From NCBI GenBank assembly GCA_902765855.1, contig CACXBF010000001.1:253117-317116 (forward strand): DNA of 64,000 nt, read 5' to 3'. Positions 55,394 to 63,889 of the stretch are shown here, one piece after another. How positions within the stretch are numbered: the first letter of the stretch is position 1; every line of letters starts with the position of its first letter. A model generated the notes under the pieces. The model was not told the origin of the DNA, did not search any database, and saw only the letters and a list, made by a program, of their open reading frames with translations. This DNA comes from an uncultured Ruminococcus sp. (lineage in GTDB: Bacteria; Bacillota; Clostridia; Oscillospirales; Acutalibacteraceae). Position numbers and translations under genes: made by a program.

Positions 55394-56257
55394 ATGGACA
55401 AAAGAGAAAAAGCAGAGCTGAAAATTACTGCCAACAAAGTACGACAGCTTATCATTGAGGGTGTTTTCAACGCTAAATCAGGCCATCCGGGTGGCTCACT
55501 TTCTGCCGCTGATATTTTTACATACCTCTACTTTAAGGAGCTTAATGTAGACCCTAAAAATCCTAAGTGGGCAGACAGAGATAGATTTGTACTTTCTAAG
55601 GGCCATTGTTGCCCGGGTTTGTATGCAGCACTTGCAATCAAGGGTTATTTCCCAGAGAAAGAGATAAAATCTCTTCGTCATATAGGTGCAATGCTTCAAG
55701 GTCACCCGGATATGAAGGGTACTCCGGGCGTTGATATGAGTTCAGGCTCACTCGGACAAGGTGTTTCTGCGGCTTGCGGTATGGCTCTTGCAGCTAAGAT
55801 GGATAATGCCTCCTATCGTGTATACGCAATGCTTGGTGACGGCGAATGTGAAGAAGGACAAGTTTGGGAGTCCGCAATGTTTGCAGCGCATCATAATCTT
55901 GATAATCTTTGCTATATCGTAGATTATAATGGCTTGCAGATTGATGGTAAGGTTAGCGAAGTTGCTGGTCTTGAGCCTCTCGATAAGAAATTTGAAAGCT
56001 TTGGTTTTGAGGTTATCAAGATTTGCGGCCATTGCTTCAATCAGATTGAGGAAGCTTTTGAAAAGGCTAAATCCATAAAGGGTAAGCCAACAGTTATTAT
56101 TGCAGAAACAATCAAGGGTAAGGGCGTTTCCTATATGGAAGACCAGGTAGGTTGGCACGGAAAAGCTCCTAACCAAGAGCAGTATGAGCTTGCACTTAAT
56201 GAACTCAAGGAACAGCAAAAAGTTCTTGAAGAGCAGCTTGCAGAAATTAAAGATTGA
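55394..56257 (+). CDS. Transketolase, N-terminal subunit
   Basis: The 287-residue protein holds the thiamine-diphosphate domain of a split transketolase: SGHPGGSLSAADIFTYLYF, then GDGECEEGQVWES and the Asn/Gly motif YIVDYNGLQIDGK that bind TPP and Mg. The pentose phosphate pathway would use it to move two-carbon units between sugars. Together with the following gene it forms one complete enzyme. GGGAGG precedes the ATG. Confidence 0.94.
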   Translation: MDKREKAELKITANKVRQLIIEGVFNAKSGHPGGSLSAADIFTYLYFKELNVDPKNPKWADRDRFVLSKGHCCPGLYAALAIKGYFPEKEIKSLRHIGAMLQGHPDMKGTPGVDMSSGSLGQGVSAACGMALAAKMDNASYRVYAMLGDGECEEGQVWESAMFAAHHNLDNLCYIVDYNGLQIDGKVSEVAGLEPLDKKFESFGFEVIKICGHCFNQIEEAFEKAKSIKGKPTVIIAETIKGKGVSYMEDQVGWHGKAPNQEQYELALNELKEQQKVLEEQLAEIKD

Positions 56258-56298
56258 TTTTAAATAAAACCCTTTATTATTGAAAGGAATGGTTATAA

Positions 56299-57243
56299 AT
56301 GGCAGAGAGTGTTAAAATAGCAACCAGAGAGAGCTTCGGAAAGGCTCTTTGTGAGCTTGCAAAGACACATTCAGATATAGTCGTTCTTGATGCAGACCTT
56401 TCCGCTGCAACAAAAACAGACATTTTCGCAAAACAATATCCAGATAAATTCATCGATTGCGGTATCGCAGAATGTAATATGATAGGCGTTGCAGCAGGTC
56501 TTGCAGCAGCAGGAAAAGTTCCATTTGCAGCATCATTCGCAATGTTTGCAACAGGTCGTGCATACGAGCAAATCAGAAACACAGTAGCTTATCCTGCGCT
56601 TAATGTTAAAATTGCAGGTTCACACGCAGGTATTTCTGTAGGTGAAGACGGCGCGACTCACCAGTGTCTTGAGGATATTGCCCTTATGAGAACTATTCCG
56701 GGTATGGTTATCCTCAATCCTGCTGACCATTATGAAATGGTAGCGGCTACTAAGGCAGCCTATGAGCATAAAGGTCCAGTTTATATCAGACTTGGCAGAC
56801 TCGCTATTGATAGCTTTAATGACCCTGATAGTTATAAGTTTGAAATCGGTAAGGGTATTACTCTCCATGAAGGCAACGATGTTACTGTTATTGCAACAGG
56901 TCTTGTTGTTTATGAATCACTCAAAGCAGTTAAGGCACTTGAGGCAGAGGGTATCAATGTAAGACTTATCAATATGCATACAATCAAGCCTATTGATAAG
57001 GATATTATCGTTAAGGCAGCAAAGGAAACAGGCAGAATTATCACTGTTGAGGAACATAATATCATCGGTGGTCTTGGCGAAGCTGTTGCATCTGCTGTAT
57101 GCGAAGAATACCCAGTACCAGTTACAAGAATCGGTATCAACGATACATACGGTCATTCAGGTCCGGCTGTTGGACTTATCGCTGAATACGGACTTGATTC
57201 TGTTTCTCTTGCAAAGAGATTTAAGGAAATTATCGGCAAATAA
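56299..57243 (+). CDS. Transketolase, C-terminal subunit
   Basis: The 314-residue protein contains the pyrimidine-binding and C-terminal domains of transketolase (VLDADLSAATKT, DCGIAECNMIGVAAGLA, GSHAGISVGEDGATHQ, and GHSGPAVGL near the end). It is translated 41 bases after the N-terminal subunit from AAAGGAATGG. The split form is common in clostridia and archaea. Confidence 0.94.
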   Translation: MAESVKIATRESFGKALCELAKTHSDIVVLDADLSAATKTDIFAKQYPDKFIDCGIAECNMIGVAAGLAAAGKVPFAASFAMFATGRAYEQIRNTVAYPALNVKIAGSHAGISVGEDGATHQCLEDIALMRTIPGMVILNPADHYEMVAATKAAYEHKGPVYIRLGRLAIDSFNDPDSYKFEIGKGITLHEGNDVTVIATGLVVYESLKAVKALEAEGINVRLINMHTIKPIDKDIIVKAAKETGRIITVEEHNIIGGLGEAVASAVCEEYPVPVTRIGINDTYGHSGPAVGLIAEYGLDSVSLAKRFKEIIGK

Positions 57244-57260
57244 TAGCTTTTAATTTATTA

Positions 57261-57455
57261 AATAACATGAGTTCGACAGAAATTAAAAGTTTCGCTCAAG
57301 CCTTTTTAAAGGCTTGCAGGGTCAAGGGACGGAGTCCCTTGTGGGTTTTAAGGGCAAAGCCCTTAACATTCTTTACCCAACGGGCGAACGCAGTTCGCCC
57401 CTACTTTTATAAATTATTATTAACTAAGGACATTCATCGAACTTACATTAAATAA
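57261..57455. mobile_element. MITE-like repeat A
   Basis: The element runs from TAACATGAGTTCGA (57263) to TCGAACTTACATTA (57437-57450). Its ends form an imperfect inverted repeat. The inside holds AAAAGTTTCGCTCAAG, then hairpins CAAGGGAC/GTCCCTTG, TTAAGGGC/GCCCTTAA and GGGCGAAC/GTTCGCCC. It carries no gene. The termini and the inner 16-mer recur in repeat B at 60.93 kb. Confidence 0.6.
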
Positions 57456-57460
57456 TTTCA

Positions 57461-57493
57461 AAAGAACGGTTCTATTTAGAACCGTTCTTTTTT
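57461..57493 (+). terminator. Terminator after transketolase
   Basis: AAAGAACGGTTC and GAACCGTTCTTT form a perfect 12-bp stem and a T run. It is separated from the gene by repeat A. Confidence 0.85.
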
Positions 57494-57515
57494 GTTGATT
57501 TTTTATTAATACCTC

Positions 57516-57549
57516 TTGACACGATATACTATGTATGATATAGTATATC
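57516..57549 (+). promoter_or_regulatory. PadR promoter and operator
   Basis: TTGACA (57516-57521) and TATAGT (57539-57544) are 17 bases apart. A perfect 10-bp inverted repeat, GATATACTAT-N7-ATAGTATATC (57523-57549), covers the spacer and -10 box, so bound PadR would shut off the operon. Confidence 0.8.
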
Positions 57550-57585
57550 ACATAAGACAGTATGTTTAAGAAAGGAGTGTATAAC

Positions 57586-57906
57586 TTGGATTCACAGCTA
57601 AAAAAAGGTATGCTTGAAGTTTGTGTGCTAAAGGTTTTAACTAAAGGAGAAAGCTATGGTTATAAAATTATCAGCGATTTGTCACCAAATATCGAAATTT
57701 CTGAATCAACGCTTTATCCGATTTTAAAGCGTTTGCAGTCATCAGGTTGTCTGACAGTAGAGGCAAAAGAGCATAACGGCAGATTAAGAAAATATTATAG
57801 AATAACAAACCTTGGCTTTGAGCGTATTGATGAATTTCTCAAAGATTGGGAACAAATCGACAAAATCTATAAATTTATTGCGGAGGTAAACTATGAATCA
57901 ATATGA
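57586..57906 (+). CDS. PadR-family repressor
   Basis: The 106-residue protein is a PadR winged helix: KKGMLEVCVLKVLTKGESYGYKI, SESTLYPILKRLQSSG and RKYYRITNLG. It controls the following DUF1700 and DUF4097 genes in many Firmicutes, often in response to envelope stress. The start is TTG at 57586, supported by AAGGAGTG 6 bases upstream; an ATG 24 bases earlier precedes that site. The stop overlaps the start of the DUF1700 gene. Confidence 0.9.
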   Translation: MDSQLKKGMLEVCVLKVLTKGESYGYKIISDLSPNIEISESTLYPILKRLQSSGCLTVEAKEHNGRLRKYYRITNLGFERIDEFLKDWEQIDKIYKFIAEVNYESI

Positions 57907-58447
57907 ATATCTTAAAGAACTAAGAAGCTATCTTTCACCGCTTGGCAGAATAGAAGAAGATAGAGTAATCGAATACTATGCCGAGCTTATCGTAGATAAA
58001 ATAGAATCAGGAATACCCGAAAAGGAGGTACTTACACAGCTTGGAACTCCTCGTCAGCTTGCGGATAAAATTCTTTCCGAAACACAAGAATATGAAGAAC
58101 CCCAGAATATTAAAGAGCCTAAAGAATTAAGTGTAGGTCGTATAGTAGGATTTTCAATTTTAATTCCATTTGTGATTACTGCCTTAGCAATTTTATATTC
58201 AGTAGCAGTTTCATTTGTAGCTGCGTCCGTTGGAATGCAGTTAGGTGGAGTTCTTACAATAATCGGTTCATTTTTTGTTATGTTCGTATCTTTTGGAGCA
58301 GGTATATGCCAATTTGGAGTAGCAATATTTGTTTCGGCTTTGGGACTTTTTGCAGCTTATGGTTCGTGGAAATTTATACTTCTCTGCATAAAAATCACAC
58401 AAAAAATATTTAAGGCATATGCAAAAACATATACAAAGGGGGCTTAA
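57893..58447 (+). CDS. DUF1700 (HAAS domain) membrane protein
   Basis: The 184-residue protein has the helical HAAS domain (YLKELRSYLSPL, IEYYAELIVDKIESG, LGTPRQLADKIL) and three membrane helices from about residue 80. It overlaps the PadR gene by 14 bases and is followed 2 bases later by the DUF4097 gene. This three-gene arrangement suggests a surface or envelope function in which the HAAS domain links the regulator or signalling to the membrane. Confidence 0.88.
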   Translation: MNQYEYLKELRSYLSPLGRIEEDRVIEYYAELIVDKIESGIPEKEVLTQLGTPRQLADKILSETQEYEEPQNIKEPKELSVGRIVGFSILIPFVITALAILYSVAVSFVAASVGMQLGGVLTIIGSFFVMFVSFGAGICQFGVAIFVSALGLFAAYGSWKFILLCIKITQKIFKAYAKTYTKGA

Positions 58448-58449
58448 AA

Positions 58450-59487
58450 ATGACAAAGAAATTTTTAACTATTACAGGAATTGCCTGTGCATTTGGTTTA
58501 ATCATAGCTTTAATAGGTTTCGCTATGATTGGTTTCGATTTTATTAAATTGGATCTAGATGAAGACTATACCGAAAAAGTTTTTACTGTCAGTGATAGTG
58601 AAATTTCATCGGTTAAGGTATATACAGACTTGATGAAAGTAAAAATTTGCTATCGCCAAGACGATAAAAACGAAATTCGCATAACATATTACGAAAATAA
58701 TAAACATAAGCCTACCGTTACAACTGAGGATGGAACAGTAATCCTAAATGACAGAAAAGGATTTAACAATTTGTTTTCTACAGACGGAATATTTTCAGGT
58801 ATAAAAAGAAGTAAGCTTGAAACAGTTGTCGAGATTCCTAAGGATAGTAAATCTCTTGAAATCAATATTGATAATAGTAATGCAAGTATATCCGCAGAAA
58901 ATATAAAAGCAGATAATATAAAACTAAAAACATCGAATGCAAGTATAAATATAAGTGGAGAATTTAAAAATGAAGTTTATTGCGAAACTTCAAATTCAAG
59001 CATTAACAGTAAGAATATAACCGCAAATTCAATAACTTTCAGCTCATCAAACGGATATTGTGGTGCTGAAAATGTTAAGAGTAAAGCTCTAAGCGTAAGC
59101 ACATCTAATGCGGCAATAAACATTACAAAGATAAATTCAAGCGTAGTAAAGCTCGAAACCTCAAATAGTTATATAAATATTGGCGATGTTATTGCAGATA
59201 TTTCGTTCTATGCAGAAACATCTAATGGAAATATTTCGACAAATAGTATAAATTCCAATAAAATAGAACTGGATACAAGCAACGGAAACATAAATTCAAC
59301 TGTTGTTGGAAAAGAAAAAGATTTCAGAATAGAGAGCGGAACATCTAATGGCAACGATAATATTTCAGGCCGCGGCAACGGTTCCGCAAGTAAAAGCCTT
59401 TCAGCATATACCTCAAACGGTAATATAAATGTTTACTTTGACGATGAATATACCGTTACCGAGGGTTTGCAGAAAATACTTGATTAA
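58450..59487 (+). CDS. DUF4097 beta-helix surface protein
   Basis: The 345-residue protein has an N-terminal membrane anchor (residues about 7-30) and a long repetitive region built around TSNA, TSNG and SSNG units (KTSNASINIS, ETSNSSINSK, SSSNGYC, STSNAAINIT, ETSNSYINIG, ETSNGNISTN, DTSNGNINST), as expected for a right-handed beta-helix of the DUF4097 family. It is presumably outside the cell membrane. It ends the PadR operon before a terminator. Confidence 0.88.
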   Translation: MTKKFLTITGIACAFGLIIALIGFAMIGFDFIKLDLDEDYTEKVFTVSDSEISSVKVYTDLMKVKICYRQDDKNEIRITYYENNKHKPTVTTEDGTVILNDRKGFNNLFSTDGIFSGIKRSKLETVVEIPKDSKSLEINIDNSNASISAENIKADNIKLKTSNASINISGEFKNEVYCETSNSSINSKNITANSITFSSSNGYCGAENVKSKALSVSTSNAAINITKINSSVVKLETSNSYINIGDVIADISFYAETSNGNISTNSINSNKIELDTSNGNINSTVVGKEKDFRIESGTSNGNDNISGRGNGSASKSLSAYTSNGNINVYFDDEYTVTEGLQKILD

Positions 59488-59503
59488 GTTTTAGAAGTTT
59501 ATA

Positions 59504-59545
59504 AAAATAAAGTGGGTTTCCGAAAGGATTCCCACTTTATTTTTA
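59504..59545 (+). terminator. Terminator of the PadR operon
   Basis: AATAAAGTGGG and CCCACTTTATT, with an inner TTCC/GGA(A) pairing, end in TTTTTAT. Confidence 0.85.
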
Positions 59546-59615
59546 TGCACTTGCAAAACATAAAAAAAGGTTATATACTATTATACGCACGGTAAATGTG
59601 CTTATGGAGGTTATA

Positions 59616-60920
59616 ATGGACTATTCTCAATCAATTCAAAAGGTAAATTCTTTGCTTAAATTTGGTATAAAACCGGGTCTTGAGCGAATTGGTGAACTTC
59701 TTAATCGTCTTGGCAATCCACAGGATAAGCTTAAATTCGTCCATGTTGCAGGAACAAATGGCAAAGGTACAGCTTGCACATTGATTTCAAATGTTCTTAC
59801 TGCAGCTGGTTATAAGACAGGGCTTTATACTTCACCGTATATAATGGATTTTCGTGAACGCTTTCGTATAAATGGAGAGATGATTCCAAAGGACGAACTT
59901 TCTAAGCTTACAGAAAGAGTTTCAAAAGTTGTTGACGAGATGAAACAGGAAGATTTAATCATAACTGAATTTGAATTTATTACAGCTTTAGCTTTTTTGT
60001 GGTATTTTGAGCAGAAATGTGATATAGTAGTATTAGAGGTCGGTTTAGGCGGTCGCTTTGACGCTACCAATATAATAAATACCTCGCTTATATCAGTTAT
60101 AATGTCAATTTCTCTCGACCATACAGCTATTCTCGGAGATACAGTCGAAAAGATAGCATATGAAAAGTGTGGAATAATAAAGCCTTGCGGTCAGGCGGTA
60201 GTCTACGCTAACCAGCCAGATGGAGTTATACCTGTTGTTGAAAATTCTGTCAAGGATAATAAAGCAACCTTGACTATTGCAGACGATTCCGCGGTAAAAT
60301 TGATTAAAACTGATATAAAGGGCTCAGAATTTATATATTCCGCAAATGGTAGATTCGGTATTGATAGTGATATGAAGTTGTTTATCCCATTTATCGGAGA
60401 ACATCAACTGCGAAATGCCTCAACTGCTCTTGAAGCCTTAAATATTCTTTATAAGCAAGGATATAAGATTACATCAGAAGCTATTGAAAAGGGTTTCCGC
60501 ACAGCGTCATTCTTTGCACGACTTGAGCTTATCAGTGAAAATCCTATTGTACTGCTTGATGGAGCTCATAATCCGGGAGGTGCAAAGGCTCTTGCAAATG
60601 CGATTAAAAAATATCTTTCCGGAAAGAAAAAAATACTTATTATGGGAATGTTGGCTGACAAAGATGTAGAAACAGCGGTTTCATACATTGCACCTAATTT
60701 TGATAAAGCGTATACTCTTTCGCCTGACAATCCAAGAGCTATGTCATCAGAAGAGCTTGCAAAAGTTGTTGAAAAATACTGCCAAGATATTACGCCGCTT
60801 GAGGATTATCGCAAAGCCTATGAGCTTGCTGTATCAGATGCGGGAGCCGACGGAGCGGTAGTTATCTGTGGTTCTTTATATCTTGCAGGAAAGATGAGAC
60901 ATATTATTTTTGAAAATTGA
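59616..60920 (+). CDS. folC: Folylpolyglutamate synthase FolC
   Basis: The 434-residue ligase adds glutamate to folates (and may also make dihydrofolate). The ATP loop VAGTNGKGTACTLISNVL near residue 46, ERFRINGEMI and LEVGLGGRFDATNII are visible, and DGAHNPGGAKAL lies in the C-terminal domain. The ATG at 59616 follows GGAGG by 5 bases. Nothing else of folate synthesis is nearby. Repeat B lies directly after it. Confidence 0.94.
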   Translation: MDYSQSIQKVNSLLKFGIKPGLERIGELLNRLGNPQDKLKFVHVAGTNGKGTACTLISNVLTAAGYKTGLYTSPYIMDFRERFRINGEMIPKDELSKLTERVSKVVDEMKQEDLIITEFEFITALAFLWYFEQKCDIVVLEVGLGGRFDATNIINTSLISVIMSISLDHTAILGDTVEKIAYEKCGIIKPCGQAVVYANQPDGVIPVVENSVKDNKATLTIADDSAVKLIKTDIKGSEFIYSANGRFGIDSDMKLFIPFIGEHQLRNASTALEALNILYKQGYKITSEAIEKGFRTASFFARLELISENPIVLLDGAHNPGGAKALANAIKKYLSGKKKILIMGMLADKDVETAVSYIAPNFDKAYTLSPDNPRAMSSEELAKVVEKYCQDITPLEDYRKAYELAVSDAGADGAVVICGSLYLAGKMRHIIFEN

Positions 60921-60927
60921 TTTTCTA

Positions 60928-61175
60928 ATATAACATGAGTTTGATAAACACTTAAAAGTTTCGCTCAAGTTTTTTCAGAGGCTTACAGTTTCCAAAGGTA
61001 ATCACCTGCGGCATAACCTTTGGTCGTTCTCCGCAGAGAGCGAAATACTTTATCCTTCACAAAGCGCAGGAGGATAGAAAAACATTCCAATGGAATGTTT
61101 ATAATAACTTTAAATTTGATAGTTTTTTAAAGCTGTTATAAGCTAATATCTATCATCAAACTTATGTTAATATAT
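60928..61175. mobile_element. MITE-like repeat B
   Basis: The ends form an inverted repeat: TAACATGAGTTTGAT at the left (60931) and ATCAAACTTATGTTA at the right (61155). The inner part begins TTAAAAGTTTCGCTCAAG as in repeat A. Internal hairpins are CCAAAGGT/ACCTTTGG, CTGCGG/CCGCAG and the palindrome AACATTCCAATGGAATGTT near 61081. It carries no gene. Apart from the ends and the shared 18-mer, its inside differs from repeat A. Confidence 0.6.
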
Positions 61176-61197
61176 TTTATCAAGGGAGATTTTATAA

Positions 61198-62070
61198 ATG
61201 GAGAAGCTTGGAAGAAATGAACCGTGTTGGTGCGGAAGTGGCAAGAAATATAAAAAATGCCACGAGGAATTTGATAACAAAATAGAAGAATTTGAACTTA
61301 TGGGACACGAAGTGCCAGACCACAGTATGATTAAAACACCGGCTCAGATTGAAGCTATTAAAGAAAGCTGTAAGATAAATATAGCTGTTCTTGATGAAGT
61401 CGCTAAAAAAATTCATGCAGGAATGACAACTCAGGAAATTGATGATATTGTCTATAAAAAGACCACAGAAATGGGTGGTATACCTGCACCATTGAATTAT
61501 GAGGGTTATCCTAAGAGTGTTTGCACATCAATAAATGAAGTTGTTTGCCACGGTATTCCATCAGATGATGTTGTGCTTAAAGATGGCGATATTGTAAATA
61601 TTGATTGCTCAACTATACTCAATGGATATTTTTCAGATTCCTCAAGAATGTTTTGTATAGGTGATGTCAGCGAAGAAAAACGCAAGCTTGTTGAGGTTAC
61701 AAAGGAAGCTGTTGAGTTAGGACTTAAAGAAGTAAAGCCATGGGGATTTCTTGGAGATATGGGCGAAGCCGTACATGAACACGCTGTCAAAAATGGCTAT
61801 TCAGTTGTCAGACAGATAGGCGGTCATGGCGTTGGTTTGGAATTTCACGAGGACCCATGGGTAGGATATTGCTCAAAGAGGGGAGAAGATATGCTTCTCG
61901 TTCCTGGAATGATATTCACAATAGAACCTATGATAAATATGGGTACAGATAAGATTTTCCAAGATGAAAATGACGGCTGGACTATTTATACAGCAGATAA
62001 GAAACCATCTGCACAGTGGGAAATTATGGTTCTCGTTACCGAAGATGGTGCGGAGGTTCTCTGTTACTAA
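61198..62070 (+). CDS. map: Type I methionine aminopeptidase with SEC-C motif
   Basis: The 290-residue enzyme removes the first methionine from new proteins. The N-terminal SEC-C zinc motif (NEPCWCGSGKKYKKCH, residues 6-21) is a ribosome- or SecB-type binding module also found in SecA. Metal ligands of the catalytic domain are seen in NIDCSTILNGYFSDSSR, GGHGVGLEFHEDP, FTIEPM and QWEIMV. GGGAGAT precedes the ATG. It stands alone after repeat B and is not in the usual ribosomal-protein operon, so a second map gene may exist elsewhere. Confidence 0.95.
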   Translation: MEKLGRNEPCWCGSGKKYKKCHEEFDNKIEEFELMGHEVPDHSMIKTPAQIEAIKESCKINIAVLDEVAKKIHAGMTTQEIDDIVYKKTTEMGGIPAPLNYEGYPKSVCTSINEVVCHGIPSDDVVLKDGDIVNIDCSTILNGYFSDSSRMFCIGDVSEEKRKLVEVTKEAVELGLKEVKPWGFLGDMGEAVHEHAVKNGYSVVRQIGGHGVGLEFHEDPWVGYCSKRGEDMLLVPGMIFTIEPMINMGTDKIFQDENDGWTIYTADKKPSAQWEIMVLVTEDGAEVLCY

Positions 62071-62082
62071 TTTTTAGATATT

Positions 62083-62119
62083 TTAAAGCGTTGGCAAGGA
62101 ATTTTGTCAACGCTTTTTG
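62083..62119. terminator. Terminator of map, near the end of the spoVB-like gene
   Basis: AAAGCGTTG and CAACGCTTT form a stem with a T run on the plus strand, one base before the stop codon of the convergent minus-strand gene. Confidence 0.8.
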
Positions 62120-63631
62120 TTAATCTATTCTTAACTTTTGTACTGAAAATTTCTTATCATTTCGCCTTGTTATGTATAATAATAAAATATATCCAATGCA
62201 CGAAAGTAAAATTTTTAGGATTAAGCCTAATATGCTGTCTTGCTTGAACGGTAACATTATAATCAATATACAAGGTAAGGCAACACAAAGCAAAGGACGA
62301 ATTATCCACTCAAATATTTTAAGTCTTAATTGCACAACTTTAAGAAATCTCCAGATACTAAGGCTTGTATTAAGTAATTCGCTGACAAATATCACGATGA
62401 TAAAACCTTTAATTCCCATAATCGGTAGTAGGAAATATGTCAATATAACTCTTATTACAGAATCTATGAAATTAAATATTAAATAGCTTACTTGCTCATT
62501 AAGTCCTTTTAGTATGCCGTCAACAACACTGTCGAGATACATAAGCGGGATTACAGGTGCAAGAATTGCTATATATATGCCTACATCGCTTGAATGATAA
62601 ATTACTGTTCCTAATTCATTTGATAAAAATATCATTATTGCCATAACCGGAATGGAATATAAAAGTCCGATTCTGAAAAGCCGTTCGGATATTCGTCTGA
62701 CGGAGTTTTCTTTATTTTGTGCCTTAGCTTGGGATATTTCTGGAATAATCAGCGTTGAAAGTGGCATTATAAAAATCGCTGGGAAAGTTATTATCGGCAT
62801 AACCATTCCGCTTATTGTTCCATAGGTTGAAAGTGCATTTGTGTAGTTTGAGCCGTTCTTGCGAAGTCCTGTAGGGATAAGCGAATTTTCGATAGCTGAT
62901 AATCCCGAACGCAGACAAGAACTTCCTGTAACGGGTAGGGCTATTGAGGTGAATGTGCTTATAAAATGTGGAACTCTTTTCGGTTTACCTTTGATTTTTG
63001 AAACGCTTATTCTGTAAAGTAAGTAGGAATATATGCACGAAATTACTTCTGCACCTGTTGTACCGATTACGATTGAACAGCAGGCGTATTCAAGTCCCAT
63101 AGGGGCAAGCTTTCCGACAAGAATTGCGAAAACGGCTATTTCTGCAATCTGTTCTAAAATCTGTTCAAAGGATGTTGTTATTACACTTCTTCTTGCAAGA
63201 AAGTATCCCCTTAAACAAGCTGAAACAGCCATAAATGGCAAACTTGGCGCAAGAATTTTAATTGATAAAACCGTTCTTGAATCGCCTAAAAAAACACTTC
63301 CAAGCTCATTAGAAAATGCAAACATCATAATTCCAAATGCCGTACTTATGCCTACTGAAATTATCAGACAAAGAGTTACACAGCGTTTGGCAATACCGTT
63401 TTCACCTCTTGCAAGATAATCTGTTACTAACCTTGTTACAAACAGGCTTATTCCTGCGGTTGTTACCGAGGCAAAGAACATATAAACTGTTAAAATAAGC
63501 TGATAAAGTCCGATTCCCTCTGCACCTATTGTATTTGACATATATACACGAAATGCAAGTCCCATACTTCTTATTATTAAGGCTGTTGCTACAAGAAGTA
63601 TTGAATTTACGAGAAATTTTTTCTTATTCAT
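62120..63631 (-). CDS. SpoVB-like MOP-family flippase
   Basis: The 503-residue membrane protein has about 14 helices and the MOP exporter pattern of SpoVB, MurJ and Wzx (VSNTIGAEGIGLYQLILTVY near the start, LRGYFLARRSVITTSFEQILEQI near residue 140). SpoVB-type proteins move lipid-linked cell-wall precursors across the membrane, in sporulation or for surface polymers. AAAGGCGG precedes the ATG. A strong promoter about 220 bases upstream reads towards it through a structured leader. Confidence 0.88.
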   Translation of the reverse strand: MNKKKFLVNSILLVATALIIRSMGLAFRVYMSNTIGAEGIGLYQLILTVYMFFASVTTAGISLFVTRLVTDYLARGENGIAKRCVTLCLIISVGISTAFGIMMFAFSNELGSVFLGDSRTVLSIKILAPSLPFMAVSACLRGYFLARRSVITTSFEQILEQIAEIAVFAILVGKLAPMGLEYACCSIVIGTTGAEVISCIYSYLLYRISVSKIKGKPKRVPHFISTFTSIALPVTGSSCLRSGLSAIENSLIPTGLRKNGSNYTNALSTYGTISGMVMPIITFPAIFIMPLSTLIIPEISQAKAQNKENSVRRISERLFRIGLLYSIPVMAIMIFLSNELGTVIYHSSDVGIYIAILAPVIPLMYLDSVVDGILKGLNEQVSYLIFNFIDSVIRVILTYFLLPIMGIKGFIIVIFVSELLNTSLSIWRFLKVVQLRLKIFEWIIRPLLCVALPCILIIMLPFKQDSILGLILKILLSCIGYILLLYITRRNDKKFSVQKLRID

Positions 63632-63743
63632 ATCAGTCCGCCTTTCGCAAAAGCTATGATATACATTTATATGCGGACAAGATTGAATTTAAGAATAATT
63701 AAATCGTAAAAATAGGATAATACAAGCTTATATATTTTTAGTG

Positions 63744-63814
63744 AGCTTTTAATTGGCAACGCTCTTATGCACCTACTTTTAGTAACTAATTTACTGCAAA
63801 TACAATTAAAAGCT
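63744..63814 (-). promoter_or_regulatory. Perfect 12-bp inverted repeat in the leader of the spoVB-like gene
   Basis: AGCTTTTAATTG (63744-63755) and CAATTAAAAGCT (63803-63814) are exactly complementary and close a 47-base loop that can itself form smaller stems (AGTAA/TTACT). On the transcript predicted from the promoter at 63853-63881 this forms a stable hairpin without a T run after it. It could be the body of a small RNA or a leader regulatory structure. Confidence 0.45.
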
Positions 63815-63852
63815 TTAAATTATATAACACTTAATGTGTATCTTATATATTT

Positions 63853-63881
63853 ATTATAAGTGGATAATTCTAATTTGTCAA
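63853..63881 (-). promoter_or_regulatory. Strong promoter reading towards the spoVB-like gene
   Basis: On the minus strand TTGACA (63881-63876) and TATAAT (63858-63853) are exactly 17 bases apart. The -35 region is embedded in AAAGCGCTTGACAAATT, which is shared with the tRNA-Gly promoter. Confidence 0.85.
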
Positions 63882-63889
63882 GCGCTTTA

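Noticed and set aside
59000-59430. CRISPR array or DNA repeat in the DUF4097 gene
   Set aside because: The periodicity is of protein TSN repeats within a coding frame, with diverged DNA and no spacers.
57516-59487. Novel surface adhesion locus
   Set aside because: PadR-DUF1700-DUF4097 is a common Firmicute operon, so it is annotated but not claimed as new.
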